Of a stretch of 17,483 bases of DNA, positions 7,388 to 14,796 are shown piece after piece. The position numbers and the translations under genes were made by a program. The DNA comes from an uncultured Bacillota bacterium (GTDB lineage: Bacteria; Bacillota; Clostridia; Peptostreptococcales; Anaerovoracaceae): positions 1 to 17,483 of the forward strand of contig CAMOXP010000010.1 of assembly GCA_946629205.1 (NCBI GenBank). Direction: 5' to 3'. The notes under the pieces were generated by a model, which ran no database searches, was not told where the DNA came from, and saw nothing but the letters and a program-made list of their open reading frames with translations. Numbering within the stretch: the stretch's first letter is position 1; each line of letters opens with the position of its first letter.

Positions 7388-9181
7388 TCAATTATAGCCT
7401 GTAGGTCCATCATATTCAATACAGAGCATCGTCAGATCATCGAACTGTTCCGCGTCCTGGACAAATTCATCCACAGCGCTGCGCACATGCCGCAAAATCT
7501 GCTCAGGTTCTTCACTTGCTCCTTCGTTCAGAGCCGAAATCATTCGATCTGTCCCGAACAATTCATTCTCGGCGTTTGTCGCTTCGGGCACACCGTCAGT
7601 ATAAACAAATAGTTTCGAGCCCGGCTCGAGCTGCATTTCGTATTCCGTATATTTCATACCCTCCATTCCGCCGATGACGAAGCCGTGTTTGTCCTTGATA
7701 AGCTCAAATCCGCCGTCCGGACGTTTCCACACAGGATACTCATGGCCGGCGTTGGCCGCTGTAAGCTTTCCGGTGGAGATCTCCAGAATGCCGAGCCAGA
7801 CTGTAACAAACATCTCCAGCTTATTATTATTGCTGATGTCATCATTTGCATCCATCAGAATCTGGGCAGGAGACTTTCCGGCCTTTGCATAATTGGATAA
7901 AATGATCTTTGACGCCATCATGAAGAGTGCCGCCGGAATTCCCTTTCCTGAAACATCTGCTATGACCATACACAAGTGATCGTCATCGATCAGCTGGAAA
8001 TCATAAAAGTCTCCGCCGACTTCTTTTGCCGGATCCATGGAAGCATAGATCAAAAACTCATTTCTGTCAGGATACGGAGGGAAACTGCTGGGCAGCATGG
8101 ATGCCTGGATCTGTCTCGCCAGGTCCAGTTCTGTCTCGATCCGTTCCTTCTCCGATGTGATCTCCATGATATGGTTCGTATACGTGTCGATTTCCTTCGT
8201 AAGATCGGCTACATCCTCCGAAAGCTGTCCAAGCTCATTGCGCAAGCGTATCTGCTCCAAATCTGCACAGGCGGCTGCGCTGTCCTTCGTTTCACTGTAG
8301 GCACGGATGCTTCTCTGCATCTTTTTGATCGGACGCACCAGAAATACGAGGATCATCGTTAGGCAAATCAAGGCCAATATGACTTGAAGTATGATCGCAA
8401 GCTGCGTTCCGACGCGCGTTCTCACCGCAATGTTGCCGCGCAGTTCAGTAAGGCCATACGTCAGTCCGATAAAAACGTCGTGGCCATCGAAGGAATCGAT
8501 ACATTCGTAATAGTCCACGTAATCACCGGCATTTGCCAGATTCTTGTTGTTTTGCGTGGCGTTGCGCATTCCTACCATCTGACTTTCAGATACTTCTACT
8601 GTCTTTCCGACAACGTAGGCCTCATCGCTTCCGGTTCCGCGAACGGCGCCCGGCTGCGCAGCGCTGTAGAGGAAGAACTGTTTCTGGAAAGGTTCTTCTG
8701 AAATCACACAGAACAGATAATCCACATGGTAGGAAGCTTTGATTTCATCCACGCGGGTAAGCAGCCAGGAATAGATGATTTCTGCATAAAGCTGCTGATC
8801 CTCCGCAGGAAGCGCTTCGCATTGCTTCTCGTCCAGATAATTCAGCTGCAGATCCGGATGCCGCTGTGAAAACGTACGGCATTTTTCCGCAGTCCTGCTT
8901 TTGCCATCCATCAAAGCATCGTATTCGATATCCATCGTATCTGAATGGGTATACCAGTACTGCAGCAGCCATGGATACGCCGGGTACTCCTGCATCGCAA
9001 GTTTGACTTCACTCGCAATTTCCGTGGCATACAATTCCGTCTGCTTTGTAACGCTGGTATCCGCTTGGAGTGTCTCAAAGACATATGTCAAAGTACCCGT
9101 TAGGAATATGGCAATCAAAAAGAAGATCGCAACGTCAACGATAACACTGGTTTTTCGTTTTCCTCTATCCATTATCTTCAT
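7388..9181 (-). CDS. Membrane sensor PP2C-type (SpoIIE-like) serine phosphatase with HAMP domain
   Basis: 597 residues: a first transmembrane helix (about 13-35), an extracytoplasmic region of about 220 residues with no family I recognise, a second helix (about 258-283), a HAMP segment from VRPIKKMQRSIRAYSE (282-297), a coiled coil to about 360, and the phosphatase domain. The metal-binding and catalytic motifs are intact: VGGDFYDF (388-395), IADVSGKGIPAAL (407-419), ANAGHEYP (476-483), YTDGVPEA (527-534) and DDLTML (581-586). The family usually removes phosphate from anti-anti-sigma (STAS) proteins to switch on sigma factors; no STAS, anti-sigma or sigma gene is in the window. It sits upstream of the peptidase lipoprotein in one transcription unit. 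AAAGGAT precedes the start by ten bases. Confidence 0.92.
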   Translation of the reverse strand: MKIMDRGKRKTSVIVDVAIFFLIAIFLTGTLTYVFETLQADTSVTKQTELYATEIASEVKLAMQEYPAYPWLLQYWYTHSDTMDIEYDALMDGKSRTAEKCRTFSQRHPDLQLNYLDEKQCEALPAEDQQLYAEIIYSWLLTRVDEIKASYHVDYLFCVISEEPFQKQFFLYSAAQPGAVRGTGSDEAYVVGKTVEVSESQMVGMRNATQNNKNLANAGDYVDYYECIDSFDGHDVFIGLTYGLTELRGNIAVRTRVGTQLAIILQVILALICLTMILVFLVRPIKKMQRSIRAYSETKDSAAACADLEQIRLRNELGQLSEDVADLTKEIDTYTNHIMEITSEKERIETELDLARQIQASMLPSSFPPYPDRNEFLIYASMDPAKEVGGDFYDFQLIDDDHLCMVIADVSGKGIPAALFMMASKIILSNYAKAGKSPAQILMDANDDISNNNKLEMFVTVWLGILEISTGKLTAANAGHEYPVWKRPDGGFELIKDKHGFVIGGMEGMKYTEYEMQLEPGSKLFVYTDGVPEATNAENELFGTDRMISALNEGASEEPEQILRHVRSAVDEFVQDAEQFDDLTMLCIEYDGPTGYN

Positions 9182-9232
9182 ATTGCATTTATCCTTTGAT
9201 TATCTCGCGGATCAGAACAAACAACTCTTCAG

Positions 9233-9283
9233 ATTATAGTGTACCACGAAATAGTATTTTAGCGTCATAAAACATTCCCTCAA
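9233..9283 (-). promoter_or_regulatory. Promoter region of the phosphatase-peptidase unit
   Basis: A perfect -10 TATAAT lies on the minus strand of 9233-9238, but the sequence 17 bases upstream (TAAAAT) is a poor -35. A second candidate, TTGAGG (9278-9283), 16 bases, TAAAAT (9256-9261), overlaps it. Either would give a leader of some 40 to 70 bases. The weak -35 of the first may mean regulated use. Confidence 0.5.
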
Positions 9284-9287
9284 AATG

Positions 9288-9313
9288 AAAACACCTGCCG
9301 AAGCAGGTGTTTT
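9288..9313 (-). terminator. Intrinsic terminator with UUCG tetraloop
   Basis: On the minus strand AAAACACCTGC-TTCG-GCAGGTGTTTT is a perfect 11-base stem closed by a C(UUCG)G tetraloop, one of the most stable RNA loops known. The 3' arm itself ends in TTTT, followed by CATTTTG. It lies 25 bases after the stop of the surface-protein gene. The plus strand also ends in TTTT, so it may work both ways. Confidence 0.92.
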
Positions 9314-9338
9314 CTGGTGATTCTTCTTTCTTTATTTA

Positions 9339-11594
9339 TCACTTGACGCTGATCTTAAATGCCACTTTTTTCACGGCAGATGCCTTGTAATTCGTGCCGC
9401 CTGCCGCCTTGACTTTGACCGTCACCTTGTAGGTTCCTTTCTTCAGACCCTTCTTGACCGTGACCTTCCCGGTTTTTTTGGCAATTGTAATATTCTTGTT
9501 GCCGGCTGCCTTTATATAAGTTTTTGCTCCCTGACCCCTGTTCTTGAATGCAATCACCCTTGTGACTCCAACCGACTGGTTCTTTTTCTTCAGTGCTGAA
9601 TACTTGACGGCGGCTGTCTTGCCTTTGACCTTCAGGGTGTTGGCTGCCTTTTTGATTGTGAACTTAACACTCTTATTTGCCGTGCTCCCGTCACTCCAGG
9701 CGTAATGAGAAGGATCCTTCAAACGCAATGTCGCTGTGTACGTTCCTGCCTTTGCCGCCTTGTTGCCGATAATGCTATAATCTGCACCTGTTTCAACACC
9801 AGTCTGCTGCTTACCGGTATAAGTCAGCTTCTTTGCCTTTGGCAACGCCACCTTCACTGGTTTGATTGAAAAGGTCAGTTCTTTCTCACCTTCATAATAG
9901 TCTCCCTGGAATGTGACTTTCGCTGTCGCCTGATTTCCAATCTCAATATTATTTGAATACTTTATTAAATAGTTCTCTGCAGCGATCGTCTTTCCGTCGT
10001 TGCCTTTCACTGTGACAATCGGTTCTATTGGCTTGCCGGTGTATTCACCGGCTGCAGGAGACAGGTTGAAGGAATTCGGATGCGGAATTGGCACCTTGGA
10101 AATCTCCCAGTGGCAACGATGGCACAATTGGCTGATTTCTCCATCACAATCAATAGTTGCTTTTCTTGATATCCTTGGATACAAATCGTGTCCCAACGCC
10201 TTAAGGATCCAACTGTCTTTTTTGATTTTCTGTGTGCACTGTTCATCACCGAAGTATTGACCGCAAACAGTGCATGTCCAATATTCCTTATTTCCGGGCT
10301 CCGTACAAGAAGGTTCTCTTCCATCTGTTTTGCTAAGCTGATGCCCTTCATCCATCGGGTAAGGTCCTTTGTCTACTTGCACCAATGCAGACGCAAAGTC
10401 TGTCATTGCGTCCCCGTTGTATTGCTCGTTAAACACGTACAATTTATCATCCGGTCCAATTTTGCCTTTCACATTGATTGCAGCTTCACCTGCAGCATCC
10501 GCATCATTCGCGCATTTTTTAATTCTTCCGTAATAGGTAATGTCCCCATCTTTATCAACGATGATCGCCGAGATGTATTCATTTGTACCAGTGGCTGCTC
10601 CGCTGTAGCTGATTTTCGGCGCCCAGCAGTTTTCTGCTGCGACTGATTCCACTTTGAAATTCTTATGCACATTGTCTTTGAGTGTCACGGTCCAATCGTT
10701 ATCTGTATTATCTCCAACTTTTTTCAGACCATTTATGCCCGGTTTGCCGGAAGCTTTGCCGGAATAAGCCGCCGCGGTGAAAAGAACTGATTTCTTGTCT
10801 AAATAGAATGCGGGGCGGACGCCTTTGCCATCTAATACAGATTCTCCGCCAATATCAACATCGCCATTCCCTCTGATCATGGTTGCATTGATGAATTCAA
10901 ATGTCGTATAAGGATGGCTGCCCGGTGTGCGCAGCCAGGCATCACCTTGCCCACGGATCGACCCCGGAAGAGCTTGCGCTTCCGCTACAGAAAGCGGCCA
11001 GACAAGTGCATTCTCCAGAGTGTGTCCTGCCATAGTATTTGCATCCCATCCGGTTCTTGCCGCGTCGTATATCGGTTGGCATCCGCCTGACAGTGTCCGT
11101 GGCACGATAGCAGCCTGCTCAGCTGCGCTGATGAGTGCATTTTCTCCTGAAAGATATGTGTTCTCTACCGTTCTCCTTAATGTAGATGGCGCAGTGCTTT
11201 CATCATCAACATACCCGTACGCATAATGATAATTCGCATGATTATCTTCATGAAACTGTGATGACTCATTAATTCCTTGCTGGAACAGTGCGATTGCACC
11301 ATCCGGATGTATCGGAACTGTGTTTCCGTCAGGATTGTCATAGGTGATTTCATTCCCATCTCCGTCTTTTCCATCATAGGCGATGACATACCAGTCCCGT
11401 CCACCGAAGCTGACGATCTGCGCGCCGTCCTTATTAGCGCTCTTTGCCAAGATATCCGACCCTGCCATGATAGCCGGGTCTCCATCATCCGCATACGCAG
11501 GCGCGCTCATTTGGGGCGCGAATCCGACCGCGAACACGATGGCAAGCGCGGCGACTAGGAGCCGTGTCATGTGTTTCTTTATCTTTGTTCTCAT
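9339..11594 (-). CDS. Secreted surface protein with DUF6273-like and Ig-like domains
   Basis: 751 residues. A signal peptide (MRTKIKKHMTRLLVAALAIV onward) ends near APAYA-DD at residue 35. Residues about 45-275 resemble the DUF6273 family of clostridial surface proteins (FGGRDWYVIAYDG, DAWLRTPGS, GVRPAFYLD). A cysteine-rich part follows (C430, C441, C444, C453; C483, C491, C494) of the EPSCTEPGNKEYWTCTVCG type seen in repeat-bearing surface proteins. Beta-rich Ig-like units sit at about 510-579 and 586-649. A very lysine-rich unit ends the protein (651-751). No LPXTG, cell-wall-binding repeat or C-terminal membrane anchor is visible; the basic end might bind wall polymers electrostatically. 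The gene stands alone between two terminators. The ATG at 11594 is chosen for its signal peptide and AGAGAGGG seven bases upstream. Function unknown, probably adhesion or wall-associated. Confidence 0.85.
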   Translation of the reverse strand: MRTKIKKHMTRLLVAALAIVFAVGFAPQMSAPAYADDGDPAIMAGSDILAKSANKDGAQIVSFGGRDWYVIAYDGKDGDGNEITYDNPDGNTVPIHPDGAIALFQQGINESSQFHEDNHANYHYAYGYVDDESTAPSTLRRTVENTYLSGENALISAAEQAAIVPRTLSGGCQPIYDAARTGWDANTMAGHTLENALVWPLSVAEAQALPGSIRGQGDAWLRTPGSHPYTTFEFINATMIRGNGDVDIGGESVLDGKGVRPAFYLDKKSVLFTAAAYSGKASGKPGINGLKKVGDNTDNDWTVTLKDNVHKNFKVESVAAENCWAPKISYSGAATGTNEYISAIIVDKDGDITYYGRIKKCANDADAAGEAAINVKGKIGPDDKLYVFNEQYNGDAMTDFASALVQVDKGPYPMDEGHQLSKTDGREPSCTEPGNKEYWTCTVCGQYFGDEQCTQKIKKDSWILKALGHDLYPRISRKATIDCDGEISQLCHRCHWEISKVPIPHPNSFNLSPAAGEYTGKPIEPIVTVKGNDGKTIAAENYLIKYSNNIEIGNQATAKVTFQGDYYEGEKELTFSIKPVKVALPKAKKLTYTGKQQTGVETGADYSIIGNKAAKAGTYTATLRLKDPSHYAWSDGSTANKSVKFTIKKAANTLKVKGKTAAVKYSALKKKNQSVGVTRVIAFKNRGQGAKTYIKAAGNKNITIAKKTGKVTVKKGLKKGTYKVTVKVKAAGGTNYKASAVKKVAFKISVK

Positions 11595-11601
11595 CTTGAT
11601 T

Positions 11602-11623
11602 CCCTCTCTGATGTTCCTCTCTG
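11602..11623 (-). promoter_or_regulatory. Duplicated ribosome-binding-site motif
   Basis: CAGAGAGG occurs twice with a 13-base period on the minus strand (11616-11623 and 11603-11610). The copy nearer the gene, as AGAGAGGG, lies seven bases before the ATG at 11594 and sets that start. The distal copy faces no start codon. Confidence 0.7.
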
Positions 11624-11701
11624 AAACTAGCAGTTTTAACCTGTACACCACAACAGATACATGCAGGGCCGATATTCCCCCGCTTTCAAGCAAAAATACA
11701 C

Positions 11702-11729
11702 AAAAAAACAATAGGAACGCGTCCTATTG
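11702..11729 (-). terminator. Intrinsic terminator of the heat-shock/methyltransferase operon
   Basis: On the minus strand CAATAGGA-CGCGT-TCCTATTG forms a perfect 8-base stem with a five-base loop, followed at once by seven T residues (11708-11702) and GTGTATTTTTG. It is about 30 bases after the rsmE stop and separates that operon from the surface-protein gene. Confidence 0.93.
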
Positions 11730-11760
11730 CCTCTCATTGCTTCTCATAAGCCCGTTTCCC

Positions 11761-12582
11761 TCACAGTTCCAATTCGTACATGATCATGGCAAGGGCCGCC
11801 ATGCCGGCTGTCTCGGTGCGCAGGATCGTGCGCCCGAGGGAAACGGATCTGCCGCCTGCCCCGATGATCGCGATGGCTTCCTCATCAGAAAAGCCGCCTT
11901 CTGGGCCGATGATGACCGCGACACGTCCGGGCCGTCCGCTTCCGGGTCTGCCGTCATTCCCCGAACTGCCGCCCGCAGCCGCTTCCTGTCCGCCCGCTGC
12001 ATGCCGGAGCACGTCTTTGATGGTCGTGCCCTTCTCATTCTCATAAGGGAGCAGCACCAGATCGAACTCTTCTAACATATCCGGCGTGCCGCTGTTGTCG
12101 CTGTCTCTCAACATGTCAACGGTTTTGATCGGATCAGCCACGTGGGGCACGATGCCCCGCCGGCACTGTTTGACGGCTTCTGCGGAAACCTTGTTCCAGC
12201 GTTCGATCTTCCTTCCGAACTTGCCACGATCCACGACCACCGTCCGGTCCATGAACACAGGCACGATCTCGTACACGCCCAGTTCCACGCACTTCTGGAT
12301 GATGGTCTCCATCTTGCCCTGCTTCGGGATTCCCTGAAACAATGTGACCTTCACGGAAGGCTCCGATGCAAAAGCCTGCTTGTCCAGGATGAGAAGTTCC
12401 GCCTCCTCCCTGCTCAGGGATTCGATCCGGGCGCGGTATTCCCACTGGACCCCGTCGGAGACATCCACCTCATCGCCCTCTTTGAGGCGCAAAACCTTCA
12501 TCATATGATGAAGGTCGTCAGTGTTATCGATTGTGATTGTATTCGCCCCGATATTCCCAGGGTCTGTAAAAAATCTGCTCAT
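11761..12582 (-). CDS. rsmE: 16S rRNA (uracil-1498-N3)-methyltransferase RsmE
   Basis: 273 residues of the SPOUT RsmE family, which methylates N3 of U1498 in 16S rRNA using S-adenosylmethionine. Seen here: the N-terminal PUA-like part (HHMMKVLRLKEGDEV, 25-39), the KQGKMETIIQKCVELGV helix (88-103), AEAVKQCRR (135-142), and the cofactor-binding knot motifs IIGPEGGFSDEE (224-235) and LGRTILRTETA (249-259). Between VLRHAAGG and VAVIIGPEGG there is a Gly/Ala/Ser/Pro-rich stretch (about 196-219), longer than this loop normally is. AAAGGCGG precedes the ATG. It is last in the operon, 21 bases after prmA, and follows prmA as in many Firmicutes. Confidence 0.96.
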   Translation of the reverse strand: MSRFFTDPGNIGANTITIDNTDDLHHMMKVLRLKEGDEVDVSDGVQWEYRARIESLSREEAELLILDKQAFASEPSVKVTLFQGIPKQGKMETIIQKCVELGVYEIVPVFMDRTVVVDRGKFGRKIERWNKVSAEAVKQCRRGIVPHVADPIKTVDMLRDSDNSGTPDMLEEFDLVLLPYENEKGTTIKDVLRHAAGGQEAAAGGSSGNDGRPGSGRPGRVAVIIGPEGGFSDEEAIAIIGAGGRSVSLGRTILRTETAGMAALAMIMYELEL

Positions 12583-12603
12583 CTCGCCGCCTTTCTGTCC
12601 AGG

Positions 12604-13578
12604 CTAAACTTTCCGCGCCGCGATGGCGCACCACTCGCCGTCTTCCGGGATCTCCAGGATCTCGAATCCGGCAGCTTCCACTGCCGCCGCGACCTGATCG
12701 CGTTTTTCCACCAGGATCCCAGAAGAAATGAAGATGCCGCCTGCATCGAGATGCGCAAAGGCATCCGGCGCCAGCCGGATCACCAGGTCGTGCATCAGAT
12801 TCGCAACGACCACATCTGCCTTATACGGAACGCCATGCAGCAGATCCGCTTCCAGCACCTTCACATTGCCGGAAAATCCGTTCAGTTCGACGTTCTCCCT
12901 GGCCGTTTCCACAGCCAGCGGGTCGATTTCCGTACCCAGCACGTATCTGCACCCAAGCAGCGCAGCCGCGACCGAAAGGATCCCCGATCCGCAGCCCACG
13001 TCGATGACCCTGAGGTTTTCCATGCATGCCGCATACTTCTCCAGCAGTTTCATGCAGAGGCTCGTCGTCTCATGTGTGCCCGTTCCGAACGCCGTTCCCG
13101 GATCGATCTCCAGCACCAGCTCTCCTGCCTTTGCGTCATATGTCTCCCACGTAGGCTTCACCACGATGCGGTCCGTGACCTTCGCCGGTTTGAAAAATTC
13201 CTTCCAGTTGTCCTTCCAGTCTTCGTCGTCCACTGTTTCTGTCTCCACATAGAGACGGCCGAAGTCGGCATCCGGCCCGAAGGTCTGATACTGTTCTTCG
13301 GCTTTTAGTTTCATCAGTGCGATCTTGATATCCTGGACGGTCTGACGATTATCTTCTGTGTCATCGAACCAGGCGGTCATCACCGGCTCCCTGTCCGGAT
13401 GCTGCATCAGGCTTTCATCGATGAAGTCCCAGTCATAGGAATGCTTCTTGTCCATGATGTCGCTGACATCCGCCGGGTCGTCAACAGAAACGCCGTCCGC
13501 CCCGCACTCGAGAAAGATCGGCATGGCCGCTTCGATGCCCTGACGGCTTGCATGCAGTTTTATCTGTATATATCTCAC
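12604..13578 (-). CDS. prmA: Ribosomal protein L11 methyltransferase PrmA
   Basis: 324 residues of a class I S-adenosylmethionine-dependent methyltransferase that methylates ribosomal protein L11. Motifs: the N-terminal L11-recognition domain, WKDNWKEFFKP (121-131), DPGTAFGTGTHETT (159-172), the cofactor loop DVGCGSG (193-199) with acidic E217 and D219 (TEIDP), and ANLMHD (259-264) in the catalytic loop position. The start is the GTG at 13578: AAGGAG is eight bases upstream and the family N-terminus RYIQIKLHAS begins there. The open frame extends upstream to an ATG at 13629 inside dnaJ, which is unlikely. The GTG overlaps the dnaJ TGA (GTGA), so the two are translationally coupled. Confidence 0.96.
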   Translation of the reverse strand: MRYIQIKLHASRQGIEAAMPIFLECGADGVSVDDPADVSDIMDKKHSYDWDFIDESLMQHPDREPVMTAWFDDTEDNRQTVQDIKIALMKLKAEEQYQTFGPDADFGRLYVETETVDDEDWKDNWKEFFKPAKVTDRIVVKPTWETYDAKAGELVLEIDPGTAFGTGTHETTSLCMKLLEKYAACMENLRVIDVGCGSGILSVAAALLGCRYVLGTEIDPLAVETARENVELNGFSGNVKVLEADLLHGVPYKADVVVANLMHDLVIRLAPDAFAHLDAGGIFISSGILVEKRDQVAAAVEAAGFEILEIPEDGEWCAIAARKV

Positions 13579-14723
13579 GAGAAAAACTCCTTGATCGAAT
13601 TCATGAATCCGGTCTTCTTTGAGTAGCACTCATCGTTGACGGTCTTGCCCATCTCCTGGATGGCCTTCTTCTGCGCTTTGTTCAGCTTCGTCGGCACTTC
13701 CAGATAGACCTTCACGTACAGGTCGCCCTTGCGGTTGGACCGGAGGCTCTTGATGCCTTTGCCCTTGAGGCGGAATACCGTCCCGGGCTGTGTGCCCGCC
13801 GGTACCTTGTATTTGATCTTTTCCTCCAGTGTCGGTACGACGATCTCATCGCCGAGAGCCGCCTGCTCGAAGGAAATCGGGATATCGAGCCAAAGGTCTG
13901 TGCCCTTTCTCTCAAAGAGCTTATGCGGCTTGACGCGGAGCACGATGTAAAGATCGCCGTCCGGGCCGCCGTTGATGCCGGGCTCGCCCTGTCCCCTGAT
14001 CGGAATGACGGAATCGTTGTCCACGCCGGCCGGAATGTTCACGGAAATGTTGACCGTGTCCCTCACTCTGCCGGTGCCGCCGCAATCCGCACACGGGGAC
14101 TCATTGATCTGTCCGCTGCCGCCGCAGTCCGGACATGGTGAAACGCTCATGAAGGAGCCCAGTGGAGTCTGCTGCTGTGTGCGCAGTTCGCCGGTGCCGC
14201 CGCATCTCGGGCATGTCTTCTTGGATGTGCCCGGGCTTGCGCCGGTGCCTCCGCAGGTCTTGCACTTGACGTACTTGGTCAGTTTGATCTTTTTGGTCGC
14301 GCCAAAAGCAGCATCCTCGAAACTGATGGTCATCGTCTTCTGGATGTCGCTGCCCTTACGCGCCGCGCTCCTGCTGCGCTGACCGCCGCCGAATCCGCCG
14401 AACCCGCCGAATCCGCCGCCGCCAAATGCGCCGCCGAACATATTGAAGATGTCTTCGAAGCCTCCGAAGCCTTCGAATCCCTGGAATGCGTTCGGGTCTA
14501 CGCCTGCGTGCCCGTATCTGTCGTATTTCGACTTCTGCTCCGGATCGGACAGGACTGCGTACGCCTCGTTGATCTCTTTGAATTTTTCCTCGGCCTCTTT
14601 GTCTCCCGGGTTCTTGTCCGGATGGTACTTCATCGCCAGCTTACGGAACGCCTTCTTGATTTCATCATCGGACGCGCCTTTCTGGAGACCTAAGACCTCA
14701 TAGTAATCACGTTTATCTGCCAT
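13575..14723 (-). CDS. dnaJ: Chaperone protein DnaJ (Hsp40)
   Basis: 382 residues, normal length, type I Hsp40: it delivers unfolded clients to DnaK and stimulates its ATPase. The J domain (1-70) has HPD at 34-36. A Gly/Phe-rich linker covers about 80-115. Four zinc-binding repeats are intact: CKTCGGTG (154), CPRCGGTG (171), CPDCGGSG (197) and CADCGGTG (211). The C-terminal client-binding domain contains RGQGEPGINGGPDGDLY (243-259). The gene starts 73 bases after dnaK, with a strong hairpin in between. No good ribosome binding site precedes its ATG (only TAAGTG about 11 bases upstream), which suggests lower translation than dnaK. It overlaps prmA by four bases. Confidence 0.98.
   Translation of the reverse strand: MADKRDYYEVLGLQKGASDDEIKKAFRKLAMKYHPDKNPGDKEAEEKFKEINEAYAVLSDPEQKSKYDRYGHAGVDPNAFQGFEGFGGFEDIFNMFGGAFGGGGFGGFGGFGGGQRSRSAARKGSDIQKTMTISFEDAAFGATKKIKLTKYVKCKTCGGTGASPGTSKKTCPRCGGTGELRTQQQTPLGSFMSVSPCPDCGGSGQINESPCADCGGTGRVRDTVNISVNIPAGVDNDSVIPIRGQGEPGINGGPDGDLYIVLRVKPHKLFERKGTDLWLDIPISFEQAALGDEIVVPTLEEKIKYKVPAGTQPGTVFRLKGKGIKSLRSNRKGDLYVKVYLEVPTKLNKAQKKAIQEMGKTVNDECYSKKTGFMNSIKEFFS
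13587..13592 (-). promoter_or_regulatory. Ribosome binding site fixing the prmA GTG start
   Basis: AAGGAG on the minus strand, inside the last codons of dnaJ, eight bases before the GTG at 13578. Confidence 0.85.
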
Positions 14724-14738
14724 TTGTTTTTACACTTA

Positions 14739-14768
14739 CAGGAGGCCGGACAGAATCCGGGCCCCCTG
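14739..14768 (-). promoter_or_regulatory. Stable hairpin between dnaK and dnaJ
   Basis: On the minus strand CAGGGGGCCCGGA pairs with TCCGGCCTCCTG across the five-base loop TTCTG. It forms twelve base pairs including one G-U, with one bulged C. No T-run follows (TAAGTGTAAAAAC comes next), so it is not a standard intrinsic terminator. The 3' arm holds CCTCC, not a ribosome binding site. Likely roles are 3'-end protection of a processed dnaK message or attenuation of dnaJ; this is inference. Confidence 0.7.
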
Positions 14769-14796
14769 CTTCCTTTGCGTTTATTTTAGTCTGTTC

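Noticed and set aside
11630..11675. Possible sigma-28-type promoter (GCCGATAT) on the plus strand
   Set aside because: No TAAA-like -35 at the required spacing, and the direction is away from the surface-protein gene.
11595..11711. N-terminal extension of the surface protein to an ATG at 11711
   Set aside because: The extension would begin inside the terminator of the rsmE operon and would place 39 residues before a clear signal peptide with its own ribosome binding site.
13579..13629. N-terminal extension of PrmA
   Set aside because: It lies wholly within dnaJ, lacks a ribosome binding site, and the conserved family start begins at the GTG at 13578.
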